From NCBI RefSeq assembly GCF_028583425.1, contig NC_072796.1, positions 129,491,464 to 129,555,463 of the forward strand: a stretch of DNA of 64,000 nt, written 5' to 3'. The notes under the pieces were generated by a model. It had not been told where the DNA came from. It searched no databases and saw only the letters and a program-made list of their open reading frames with translations. Positions 43,046-52,949 of this stretch are shown piece after piece. Source of the stretch: Eublepharis macularius (taxonomy: Eukaryota; Chordata; Lepidosauria; Squamata; Eublepharidae). Every line of letters starts with the position of its first letter. Positions within the stretch are counted from its first letter, which is position 1. Position numbers and translations under genes: made by a program.

Positions 43046-43538
43046 TAGAGATGGGCACAAACCGGGAAAATGCTGAACCGTGTGGTTCATGGTTCATCAC
43101 ATTTCACAAACCACATACCATGAAGATGTTTGTTGTGGATTTTCCGGGCTGTAAAGCCGTGGTCTTGGCATGCCAAGAGCAAGATCATGGCTATACAGCC
43201 CGGAAAATCCACAACAACCATCGTTCTCCGGCCGTGAAAGCCTTCGACAATATACACGTACCATGAACTTTCACGAACTTGCCCCGGTTCACGAACTCTT
43301 TCGTTTGGTTCACTTCCAGGGCTGCAGAAGGTCTGCAGAAAGCCCGTCGCCTAGGAAATTCATTGATCAGTGCCAGGCTGTCTGCAGCGATGAACTGAAA
43401 AACGAACCAAACAAACCAGCCTAAAAGTTTGTGGTGGTTCGTCAGAAATAGGCTCTGATGAACCACCAGTTCGTGAGCCACAAACTGGCCTGATTCGTGA
43501 CAAAGTTTGGTTTGTATTTCAGTTCGTGCCCATCTCTA
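43046..43538. mobile_element. hAT-like MITE (TAGAGATGGGCAC family), 493 bp with nested hairpin
   Basis: Ends as in 34395-34828; 8-bp duplication CACTTCAC / CACATCAC (43038-43045, 43539-43546, one mismatch). Contains a Penelope-like hairpin at about 43125-43256. Confidence 0.88.
43125..43256. mobile_element. Penelope-like family C hairpin nested in a MITE
   Basis: 'gttgtggattttccgggctg' and 'cagcccggaaaatccacaac' face each other with a short loop; ends 'gtgaaagccttcgacaatat'. The hammerhead-like part is absent. Confidence 0.78.
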
Positions 43539-43759
43539 CACATCACTAAGGTAGCACAGGACAGGGACACAAATGTTCTGGAAGAATTAAAACCATGGCA
43601 AATTGTCTGTGTGCAGCACTCTATGCAAAAGATGTGATTAACAGAAACTATCGTTCATTGCTAGGTTGAAAAAAGCACATTAAATATTTCCCTTTTCATT
43701 TGTATTGCACTGACATGCCAGAACAAAATATCCTCCAAAGGAAAACCTAAGTGTGCCCT

Positions 43760-43960
43760 TCAATCTTGCTCTTCAAACAAAAATTTGCCTTTGCTGATTA
43801 AAATTGTCCCCCATGCTGATTAATCAATCAGCCCATTAAATTGGTGAAAGCGAGCAGCCCCAGTTTTTCAATTCCCCAGAAATGAATGTGATACTCTAGT
43901 TTTGTTGCAATACCTTAAGCACAGAGAGAAAATTAGCTGCTTAATAGTAACAAGAACGAA
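43760..43960. other. Repeat-poor AT-rich stretch, candidate conserved noncoding element
   Basis: Unique, with 'catgctgattaatcaatcag' and 'aaaattagctgcttaatag'. Conservation only suspected. Confidence 0.3.
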
Positions 43961-44123
43961 CTTCAGAATGTTACATAAGGAGCACTGCGCTTCTCAGAGA
44001 CTTCCGTGAAGATTGTATAAAATATTATTAGAAATGGGGGGTTGGATCTAGAAAAAGAGGGTTAGATCTTTTTAATTTGATTTCACCCAGTTTCCCACCT
44101 TACTGTACTTCCCAACCTATATT

Positions 44124-44243
44124 TTGTCGAAGGCTTTCACGGCCGGAGAACGATGGTTGTTGTGGATTTTCCGGGCTGTATAGCCGTGGTCTTGGCAATG
44201 CCAAGACCACGGCTATACAGCCCAGAAAATCCACAACAACCAT
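44124..44243. mobile_element. Penelope-like family C minimal hairpin, 120 bp
   Basis: Pure foldback: 'ttgtcgaaggctttcacggc' at the left end, then 'gattttccgggctgtatagc' mirrored by 'ggctatacagcccagaaaat'. Flanked by a perfect 16-bp duplication CTTCCCAACCTATATT (44108-44123 and 44244-44259). Confidence 0.88.
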
Positions 44244-44327
44244 CTTCCCAACCTATATTGCTTTTGTTCCATGGGACCACAGTTTAGCCTCAAAGGGGAG
44301 CCCAGCTTAATTTTTTACAATAGAAAA

Positions 44328-44665
44328 AGTTGTTGTAGACTTTCCGGGCTGTATGGCCGTGGTCTTGGCATTGTAGTTCCTGACGTTTCATCAGCAGCTG
44401 TGACTGGCATCTTCAGAGGTGTAGCACCAAAAGACAGAGATCAGATCTCTGTCTTTTGGTGCTACACCTCTGAAGATGCCAGTCACAGCTGCTGGCAAAA
44501 CATCAGGAACTACAATGCCAAGACCACAGCCATAGATCTCTGTCTTTCGGTGCTATGCCTATGAAGATGCCAGTCACAGCTGCTGGCGAAATGCCAGGAA
44601 CTACAGCCCGGAAAATCTACAACAACTAACTTTCTCCGGCCATGAAAACCTTTGACAATAATAGA
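44328..44665. mobile_element. Penelope-like family C array, three hammerhead-like units
   Basis: One minus unit (core rc about 44380-44425) then two plus units (cores about 44470-44510 and 44564-44605). First two are head-to-head around 'gagatcagatctc'; the third is in tandem with the second. The second has GCAAAAC-ATC and the third GAAATGCC instead of GAAACGTC, so both are probably inactive. Ends 'catgaaaacctttgacaata'. Confidence 0.75.
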
Positions 44666-44789
44666 TGAAGTTGGTTGGATCAACACCAGATGATTGGTTG
44701 GATAACAATTTTAAGATCAAACCGGGGACTCTTTTTAGCTCCTCCTCCTTACCTTCTCTGCTGTTCCTTTGATTAAACAGTAGTCTACT

Positions 44790-44970
44790 GCCCTGATTTG
44801 GATAACTCAGGCTACCTGGATCTTGTCAGATCTCAGAAGCTAAGCAAGGTTAGCCCTGCTTAGTACGTACATGGGAAGAAGGCAAATGTAAACTACATCT
44901 GTTTGTTTCTTGCCTTGAAAACCCTGTAGGATTACCATAAATTGGAGGCAATTTGGCCACACTTTAAACC
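44790..44970 (+). repeat. 5S rRNA-derived SINE, diverged
   Basis: 'gatctcagaagctaagcaag' 5S-like head and 'ttaccataaattggaggcaa' tail. Confidence 0.7.
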
Positions 44971-45114
44971 ATCGCCGTGGGAATGATTAATGCAGGTATC
45001 ACCGGCTGTAACTGCATTGTCTTTACCTTCTAATTCACTTTCTGTATTATTTATAGCATACCTGCCTTAGTTGGTTGTCCTCATTTTTCTCTATTTCTAT
45101 GGTAATCCTAGTCC

Positions 45115-45370
45115 TGTTTTATTTATCTTATTTATCTTATTTAGAGTCCACCTTTCCCACTAAGACTCCAGATGGATTACAGAGTACAGAAAGAGAAAAA
45201 AAAATGAATTCGTACAGTATCAATATCCAACAAACAACGTAATAGGACTAGGAATACAAAACCAAATGTACAGTTATTGGTTGTCCTATGCTGTTTGATT
45301 CCCCTGCTTTATACCTTCTAATTCACCTTGAGTCTCAACAAGAAAGGCAGACTATAAAGTAAATAAATAA
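45115..45370 (-). mobile_element. L2/CR1-type LINE 3' end
   Basis: 'ttagagtccacctttcccac' on plus is the inverted 3' UTR also seen at 30500. A second, plus-strand copy of the tail ('ccttgagtctcaacaagaaa') follows at 45325-45370. Confidence 0.6.
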
Positions 45371-45814
45371 AAATAAATTCATAAAATTAAAAATCCTTAT
45401 GTGGAGAAATGCCACAATGTTTTGTTCTATATAATTATTCTGATCCATATAACTATGTTCTGTAATCCCTTTTTTCCTCTTTTCTGTACCCCCTATACTA
45501 TTACTTTGTCTTTTCAAAATAAAATATATATATAATTTTTAAAAAAGTTTTGGTGACACAACCAAGAAGGCCCTTTTTTGGGTTGCCACTTGTCTAGACT
45601 GGGATGATGGGGGCATCTAAAGGAGGACCTCCGAAGATGACCGGAGTAAATGGGGAAGTTCATATAGGAAAGGCGGTCTTTAAGGTATGCTGGCTATGAG
45701 CTCTATATGGCTTTAAAGGTCAATACTAACACCTTGAATTGAGCTCTGAAGAAAATTGGGAACCAGAGCAGATGGAGCAAGACTGGCGTGATATGGTCCC
45801 TATGATCCACTCTG

Positions 45815-46028
45815 GTGGAAGAGAGTGCTCTCAAGTCACAGCTGACGTATGACACTCCCTGGTGGGGTTTTCATGGCAAGAGACTAACAGAGGTGGTTTG
45901 CCATTGCCTGCCTCTGCAACCCTGGTCTTTGTTGGAGGTCTCCCATCCAATTACTAACTGGGGCCAATCCTGCTTAGCTTCTGAGATCTGATGAGATCGG
46001 GCTCACCTGAGCTATCCAGGTCAGGACA
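45815..46028 (-). repeat. 5S rRNA-derived SINE
   Basis: Well-preserved minus copy with all family blocks ('agaagctaagcagg', 'taattggatgggagac', 'gctgtgacttgag'). Confidence 0.85.
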
Positions 46029-46129
46029 TGACCCACTCTGGTCGGACTGTCATAAAATCTTATATGAGTGTGTCAGACCTTTGAAAAAAATATATTTAAG
46101 ATTCATTTCTTAAAATGCTGACGATACTG

Positions 46130-46720
46130 TCAAAACAAAGCAAGCTTTATGAACAGATGGTGGGATGCTGAAGATTTTCAGATGGGCTGGATGAGATGTA
46201 CTGTTGTTACTACAGGTCAGATAACAACATTGGACCCAGAGTTGATCCTTCTGGAGTATTCAAAGAGATATAGGGCTGGTTGTTGGTACTCCGAGCAAAG
46301 AAGTCCTGTTGCCTTCTTCTGCTCTGCCACCGTCCAGAAGCAAGCCGAGCGACCACAAAACTGGCAGCACCACAGAGAACTTGGTTTGGACCAAGAAATT
46401 GTTGGAAGGAATACCAATGCAACTTAAGAATTATTCTGAACTAAATCACTTGAAATTTTATATTATAGGCAGTTGTAAGGATTGGCTTGAAAAAGCGGAG
46501 CGAAACGGGATGCACGAAGGGCTGGCGCACCCGTTGCCAACTTCCCAGGAGCATTCCTCCCTACTGCCAACTCCCTGGAGATTTTTCTCCCCGTTGTTGA
46601 TTTCTTCGATGGGTTTCTGCCTGCAAAAAAGAAAAAAACAAAGCATAATATTATTGACTGCACCTTTGGATGAACTTTTCTTACTTACCTGATGAATTAG
46701 GATATTTATTGATTGACAAG
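46130..46720. other. Unclassified repeat-like region
   Basis: Contains 'aaaaagcggagcgaaacggg' reminiscent of a ribozyme-like GAAAC box, and open frames without family features. Possibly part of an old retroelement; not assigned. Confidence 0.3.
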
Positions 46721-47236
46721 CATTAGTTTGGATTGATTTGTATATTTATGGCATTGTCCTCTTCAGATTCTCTTCTCAAATCTGACAGAGAACCTGCCCT
46801 GGAAAGGAGACAAGTTTGTCAGTTCATTGAATCTATGTTTATATCAGCCAGGCTATCAGTTGCTTTTTAAGCAGAAGTTGGTGGTGCAACCTTCTTCTGT
46901 AAACCTGGTTTCAGCCAACAGGTGCTATGTCCTTTAGACAGAACTCCCTAAATAAAGGACAAAAAGAGGAGAGGGAAAAATGTAACCCAAACTAAATTGA
47001 ATTAAGAACCAAGAAGGTTAAAGAAATCCCAATCAAAGGGCCAAATATTAAAATTACTAAATATAGAACATAAATATATTTATGATTTACACCATACATT
47101 ATTTTAATCTGAGCAGAGGCTATATTTGGGCCTGTAATTGTTTTTAGATTATCTTTTAATAAAGACATGTATTTTTGTATATTGATATATATTTATGTTC
47201 TATATTTAGCAATTTTAATATTTGGCCTTTCACTTG

Positions 47237-47482
47237 AGAGCCAGTTTGGTGTAGCAATTAAGGGCAGCAGGACTCTAATCTGGAGAGCCAGGTTTGATTC
47301 CCCACTCCTCCGCTTGAAGCCAGCTGGGTGACCTTGGGTCAGTCATAGCTTCTTGGAGCTCTCTCAGCCCCACCCACCTCACAGCATGATTGTCGTGAGG
47401 ATAATAATAACACACTTTGTAAACCGCTCTGAGTGGGTGTTAAGTTGTCCTGAAGGGTGGTATATAAATCGAATGTTATTAT
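47237..47482 (+). repeat. tRNA-derived SINE
   Basis: 'gagccagtttggtgtagcaa' head, 'gtttgattccccactcctc' B-box, tail 'aaaccgctctgagtgggtgt'. Confidence 0.85.
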
Positions 47483-47836
47483 TTAACCTTCTTGCCCCCT
47501 AAATAAAGACCATCTTTATCTAATCTGGAGTCCGTTCATAAGATCTTGGATAAGTCTTAAAATAACGTATGCCATGTTTTATGAATGTTTAAACATTTAA
47601 ACTACTCCATGCTGGTATAATCGTATAATAAGGTTCCACGTGGAGTTTTTTTAATATATGTTATGATGTGACTGAGTCTTGTAAACTTGCCATTTTAGTG
47701 TTCCATTAAGTTTATTTTTCCCACACTGCTGTTTAAGCCGATCGGCACTGGTAACCCCTGTGATTGTTTGCAAAGACGTGATACCGTCGTATCAGATGTT
47801 GCATCAAGAAGTCATTAACCAAATAATAGGGATCAG

Positions 47837-48084
47837 ATGTATTGTCGAAGGCTTTCACGGCCGGAGAACGATGGTTGTTGGGGGTTTTCCGGGCTGTATT
47901 GCCGTGGTCTTGGCATTGTAGTTCCTGACGTTTCGCTGTGGCTGGCATCTTCAGAGGTGTAGCACCAAAAGAATTCTTTTGGTGCTACACCTCTGAAGAT
48001 GCCAGCCACAGCTGCTGGCGAAACGTCAGGAACTACAATGCCAAGACCACGGCAATACAGCCCGGAAAACCCCCAACAACCATC
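47837..48084. mobile_element. Penelope-like foldback family C, 248 bp
   Basis: Flanked by a perfect 12-bp duplication AATAGGGATCAG (47825-47836 and 48085-48096). Arms meet at 'caaaagaattcttttg'. Intact plus core: CCT 47990-47992, CTGAAGA 47993-47999, GCCAGC 48001-48006 with GCTGGC 48014-48019, GAA 48020-48022, ACGT 48023-48026, C48027, AGG 48028-48030. The minus arm lacks 8 bases (cagcagct region) of stem II. Confidence 0.88.
47990..48030 (+). ncRNA. Dimer-type hammerhead-like motif, family C
   Basis: CCU - CUGAAGA - U - GCCAGC loop GCUGGC - GAA - ACGU - C - AGG. Stem III is only the self-complementary ACGU, so folding would need two copies paired. One extra nucleotide (U48000) sits between the CUGANGA box and stem II. 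An identical core is at 21453-21493. Confidence 0.6.
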
Positions 48085-48343
48085 AATAGGGATCAGCTCA
48101 GCCAATTGGATTAAATGTACATGTGGGCAAATGAGACGAGAGGTTGCAAAAGAAAAGGAAGAAAATGGTGCCAAGGGTAACACACATTTATGATGTGTGC
48201 GAAAAGTCTCCGAAACTGTGACGTGATTTCAGACATTCCCAATCCGAGCTAAATCACTTTGGCTTAGCTCTTATTTGAAGTGTTTGCAGAGTTCTGGTTG
48301 ATTTCAAGGATTTCTCCCCCTGTAAGCAGTTTTAGCACACTGA

Positions 48344-48545
48344 GAGCCAAGCTACAAGTGACGCCTGACACAGGGTGGACACTTGTCAGCTTCCCTCAAG
48401 TTTTGATGGGAAATGTAGGCGTCCTGGTTTTACAGCTGTAATGGAGAGCCAAGCTGTAAAACCAGGACGCCTACATTTCCTATCAAAACTTGAGGGAAGC
48501 TGACAAGTGTCCAACCTGTGTAAGGCGTCACTTGTAACTTAGCTC
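48344..48545. mobile_element. Harbinger-like foldback, 202 bp
   Basis: Ends GAGCCAAGCTACAAGTGACG / inverse with 3-bp flanks TGA / TCA. Arms 'cacttgtcagcttccctcaa' are mirrored. The centre holds a second 'gagagccaagctgtaaaacc' phrase. Confidence 0.78.
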
Positions 48546-48744
48546 TCAGTCAGAGCTCAGATTGCAGGAGCTGGAAAAGGAAGAGGTCTTTATAATCCAG
48601 GCAGAGGGTGGGAGGGGTATTGTAAATTATAGCCAGGAAGCTGGCTATAATACATGTTAGCTTGATAGAGCCTGGGTGCGAAGGGCAATAAATTTCCACT
48701 TGCGATGCAAGAAAAACCTTACGTCCCCATTCAGCCCTGGGGGT

Positions 48745-48840
48745 TGACTCTCAAAAGCTCACAGCTTGGAAATCTAGTTGGGCTTTAAGGGGCTACTGGC
48801 CCTCTTCTACTACAGGCCAAAATGGCTACGCATCTGAAAC
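48745..48840 (+). repeat. Penelope-like repeat fragment
   Basis: 'gactctcaaaagctcacagc' then 'gggctttaaggggctactgg'. Core decayed (GAA to AAA). Confidence 0.5.
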
Positions 48841-49124
48841 TGAGGTTTGTGTGCACTTTTCTCCGTCAGTTGCCATTTATTCTGCACTCACCCCTCACCA
48901 TACTAGGAGAGGAGTTTTTGAGAGCTTAAAAAGAAACACCATTTGCTATTGACACCTGGTGAAGCAACATGATAACTACCTACTGGGTTGCACCCAGACT
49001 AAATTTTCTATCAGCAGAACAGAACTTTCTTGTCTTCTCCTCCTCTCCCCTCTATGGCCCACTCATCTCCACAAAATGCTGCTCCTGGTTTGTTTGTTTG
49101 TTTTACAATTGTATTTATTTATTC

Positions 49125-49342
49125 ATTCATTTTATTTATACCCCATCTTTCTCCCCAAGGGGAACCCATAATTCTCCTTTCCTCCATTTTATCCCCCAAC
49201 AACCCTGTGAGGTAAGTTAGGCCAAGAGTATGTGACTGGACCAAGGTCACTCAGCAAGCCTCCTTGGCAGAGTGGGGATTCAAACCTGATTCTCCCAGAT
49301 CCTTGTCCAACCTTCTAACCACTACACCGCACTGTCTCTCAG
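49125..49342 (-). repeat. tRNA-derived SINE, second family
   Basis: Minus-strand copy: 'gagagacagtgcggtgtagt' head, 'gtttgaatccccactctgcc' B-box, 'aaagatggggtataaataaa' end. Confidence 0.8.
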
Positions 49343-49468
49343 AATAGGGACTCTGAATAATAAAAATGAGAGGGTTCTGCAACAGGAAGAAGAAATGAGT
49401 GGCAATTGCCAGTTCAATCTAAATGACCCAGTGCCATGATCTATTTAGTTCCTCCGAATTCCCTCAGG

Positions 49469-49605
<137 letters not shown>

Positions 49606-49934
49606 GATATCTGCACAACAATAAGCAGAGAATTCAGAAGAGCTAGTAGATTGTGGCAATAGACAGTTGTAATTTTAATGCAAGAGCAATTACTTTAATG
49701 CAAGAGCAATTACCAGTGTTTAAACAGCCCTGAAAAGCTTTCAGTGGTATGGTGGGGAAAATGCAAGCTGTGAAAGAAGTGAAAGATGATAATAATGTGG
49801 GCAAGACTTCAAATGTGCCCTTTCCTGACCAAGACAGCTTGCTAAAATGCACAGACTCTATTATTTCCAGAAAGACGAACCAAATTAGGTTGGAAAACAG
49901 GGCTGGCCCACTCCTATAAGCAAACTGCATGATC

Positions 49935-50160
49935 ACTAGGTTTGCCAATCCCCAGGTACTAGCTGGAGGTCTCCCAGGATGATAATGGATCTCCGGCAGC
50001 ACATATACTAAAATTGGATCTCCAGGCAACAACAAAATGGCTGCTTTGGAGGGTGGACTCTGTGGTTTTATACCCCACTGAGATCCCTCCCCTCCCCAAA
50101 CTCCTACCTCTTCAGGCTCTACCAACAAAAATCACTAGGAACAAGCCTCCCCCCTGATGC
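49935..50160 (+). repeat. Common reptile repeat (gccaatccccagg family)
   Basis: 'ctggaggtctcccaggatga', 'atggctgctttggagggtgg' and 'ccccactgagatccctcccc' are diagnostic phrases of an abundant sauropsid repeat. The 3' end is diverged. Confidence 0.55.
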
Positions 50161-50695
50161 TCCTTCAACCACCTACCCCACTCTTCCAAAGGGTAAGGCA
50201 GGACTTGCCTCCCCAGGGGTAAGGAATCCCGCGAGGGGTTGAAACGAGCAATGCTCCAAGACAACGAAGCTTATGAAATTAACTCACATGGAATGAACCT
50301 CAAGCTCTTGAACCAATATCAATAAAGTCTACAACTTTCAAAGCTCCAAAAATTTTTTAAAGTAAGCAAAATAAACTTACAATAGGCAACGCCTTACTTT
50401 TCAATGCTCCAAAAGTTTTTTAAAAAAGCATAAACTTACAATAGGCAACGCCTTACAGCATATTCTTCAAAGGGGAATACAAACACAAGTACCAAGAGGC
50501 GACGCCTCACAGCATACAGGCTAAGTGGTTTAGCACCGTTATAACAAACAGGCAACCCTATTATGCAGTATGTAATACAGGCTAACTATATACAATTGCA
50601 ATCCATATAAACTACGTGACAGTCCATTGAGTGACAATAATAATGCGTTGGAGAGAGGAGGGGGCTAGGCCACCCTAGCGTCGTTGAACATCTAG

Positions 50696-50757
50696 ACACG
50701 CCCAATCTGGGGCCGGCTGAAGCACAGATTTCGTCCCTCGCCTCGTCAGGAGCGTGT
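50696..50757 (-). ncRNA. Hammerhead ribozyme, left PLE arm
   Basis: Exact inverted copy of the motif at 52347-52408: stem I ACACGCUC/GGGCGUGU, CUGACGA box at 50749-50743, stem III AUCUG/CAGAU, cleavage base U at 50704. Confidence 0.75.
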
Positions 50758-51229
50758 GCGTTGTGTTGTCTTGTCCTCCACGTTCGCGACTGTGTAGTCC
50801 TTGCATCTACAAAATAGATACACCTTGACAAAAACAAACTGAATAAACTGCTCCATAGTGGGTACCCATACAAATTTTATAACACTAACCTGTTCACTCA
50901 AACAGTATTCGTAGCCTGCATATTTTCCCCGTGCTAATAGCAACCGGCGGCAGTGAATTCCTTAGCGCGCCGTGGGTTGATTGGGACGCTCATCTTTAAA
51001 GCAAAATCAGCTACCAACATTTCTTAAACTTTCTTAATCAAATTAGCGATGGGGGTATAGTCCAATGCCCACCTAATCCTATCCTCATTCCTTCTGGTCT
51101 TAACTTGGAACAATGTTCTCCTGTCTACCATCCTGGCACGAGAGAAGGCTGTATCGATAAGTCCTAGAGGGTAGGACTTATCGATACAGCCTTCTGTGCC
51201 AGGATGGTAGACAGACTTCTCGTGCCAGG

Positions 51230-51901
51230 ATGGTAGACAGGAGAACATTGTTCCAAGTTAAGACCAGAAGGAATGAGGATAGGATTAGGTGGGCATTGGA
51301 CTATACCCCCATCGCTAATTTGATTAAGAAAGTTGTGAACCGGCATTGGACCATTATACAGGATATTAAAGGCTGTGAACAGCGACCACTATGCGGGCTT
51401 AGGAGGACGACTAGCCTCCGTGATAGCTTGGTCCATGCCCGCCTTGACACGCCAACAGAGAGGGCACACCTACCCCAGGGTAATTACAAATGTGGGAGGT
51501 GCGCTATGTGTAGTCTGATGTGGGAAGGCAGAGAGTTTAGGATCAGGGATGATAAATTAACCATTCATCACTTTGCCTCCTGCTACACTACAGGGGTGAT
51601 TTACCTAATAGAATGTCCATGTAAGTCCATTTACGTGGGCTGTACTTCCAGACCGTTGAAAACCCGGATTTTAGAACACCTCTCTCGTATTCGCAATAAG
51701 GTGGCAGATGCGCCTTTGGTGCAACATTACATGGAGAATGAGCATGAGAGTGTGTTTCGGGTCTTGATACTAGAAGTGATGCCGAGGGGAAGTTTTAACC
51801 AAACTGCGCTTTTGCGTAAAGAAGCCTATTGGATTTTGAGATTAAAATCTGTAAAGCCACAGGGCTTAAATAGTGAATTGGCTTTAAATTGTTTCTTATA
51901 G
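51230..51901 (+). pseudogene. Penelope-like element ORF, C-terminal GIY-YIG endonuclease (5' truncated)
   Basis: 223-residue open frame. Residues 1-45 look like the end of the RT/linker region. Then come a Cys cluster C88-G-R-C91-A-M-C94 and H113/H114...C118, the zinc-finger-like motif that precedes the nuclease in Penelope. The GIY-YIG fold follows: G122-V-I-Y125 and Y135-V-G137, R146, H150, and the metal-binding Glu E198 in RKEAYW. This nuclease nicks target DNA for element insertion. The frame is intact from here to the stop, but the reverse transcriptase is lost, so it is a truncated gene. The start is arbitrary. Confidence 0.88.
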
Positions 51902-52346
51902 TTTCAGATTCTCCGGTGGGGGCATTGCCCTTTTAAGATTGCGCTTTTGTGTGGAGAGAAGCTCATTAGACTTTGAGCCTAAAATTTGTAAAGCCATAGG
52001 GCTTAAATAGTGAATTGGCTCCTATAGTTCTAGATTCTTTGTTGGGGGCATTGCCCTTTTAAGAAGTATTGCCCTTTTAAGAAATGTTGGTAGCTGATTT
52101 TGCTTTAAAGATGAGCGTCCCAATCAACCCACGGCGCGCTAAGGAATTCACTGCCGCCGGTTGCTATTAGCACGGGGAAAATATGCAGGCTACGAATACT
52201 GTTTGAGTGAACAGGTTAGTGTTATAAAATTTGTATGGGTACCCACTATGGAGCAGTTTATTCAGTTTGTTTTTGTCAAGGTGTATCTATTTTGTAGATG
52301 CAAGGACTACACAGTCGCGAACGTGGAGGACAAGACAACACAACGC

Positions 52347-52408
52347 ACACGCTCCTGACGAGGCGAGGGACGAAATCTGTGCTTCAGCCGGCCCCAGATT
52401 GGGCGTGT
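52347..52408 (+). ncRNA. Hammerhead ribozyme, right PLE arm
   Basis: Self-cleaving RNA fold read by eye. Stem I ACACGCTC 52347-52354 pairs GGGCGTGT 52401-52408 (8 bp, one G-U). CTGACGA 52355-52361; stem II GGC-GAGG-GAC 52362-52371 (G-C, G.A mismatch, C-G); GAA 52372-52374; stem III ATCTG 52375-52379 pairs CAGAT 52395-52399; cleavage base T52400 (AUU triplet). All conserved core residues are present. Hammerheads are known in Penelope-like elements, where they process the transcript. Stem II is the weak point. Confidence 0.8.
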
Positions 52409-52949
52409 CTAGATGTTCAACGACGCTAGGGTGGCCTAGCCCCCTCCTCTCTCCAACGCATTATTATTGTCACTCAATGGACTGTCACGTAGTTTATATG
52501 GATTGCAATTGTATATAGTTAGCCTGTATTACATACTGCATAATAGGGTTGCCTGTTTGTTATAACGGTGCTAAACCACTTAGCCTGTATGCTGTGAGGC
52601 GTCGCCTCTTGGTACTTGTGTTTGTATTCCCCTTTGAAGAATATGCTGTAAGGCATTGCCTATTGTAAGTTTATGCTTTTTTAAAAAACTTTTGGAGCAT
52701 TGAAAAGTAAGGCGTTGCCTATTGTAAGTTTATTTTGCTTACTTTAAAAAATTTTTGGAGCTTTGAAAGTTGTAGACTTTATTGATATTGGTTCAAGAGC
52801 TTGAGGTTCATTCCATGTGAGTTAATTTCATAAGCTTCGTTGTCTTGGAGCATTGCTCGTTTCAACCCCTCGCGGGATTCCCTCCCCCCCCCTTTATTGT
52901 ATTGACTTTTGGCGAGGGTAGCCCTTTCTTTTCTGCTCCCCAGGGGTAA

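Larger units (their letters stand above)
50225..52935. mobile_element. Penelope-like retroelement, inverted (foldback) insertion, 2.7 kb
   Basis: Bounded by a perfect 16-bp duplication CTCCCCAGGGGTAAGG (50209-50224 and 52936-52951). The left arm (50225-51170, minus) is an inverted copy of the terminal repeat (as at 52078-52885) joined near 51026 to an inverted piece of the 5' coding part (as at 51178-51335). So the left arm lacks the 0.74 kb with the GIY-YIG region; the junction lies at shared 'taagaaa'. The right part is plus strand: truncated coding region, then terminal repeat. Inverted, truncated copies are typical of Penelope-like elements. Each arm carries a hammerhead motif. The reverse-transcriptase core is missing, so the copy is not autonomous. 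Confidence 0.9.

Noticed and set aside
44328..44665. CRISPR-like array of repeats
   Set aside because: Eukaryotic DNA; the repeats are inverted Penelope-like ends without regular spacers.
46309..46692. 127-residue plus-strand frame and its antisense frames
   Set aside because: No recognised family and low-complexity ends; may be an old retroelement piece but cannot be supported as a gene.
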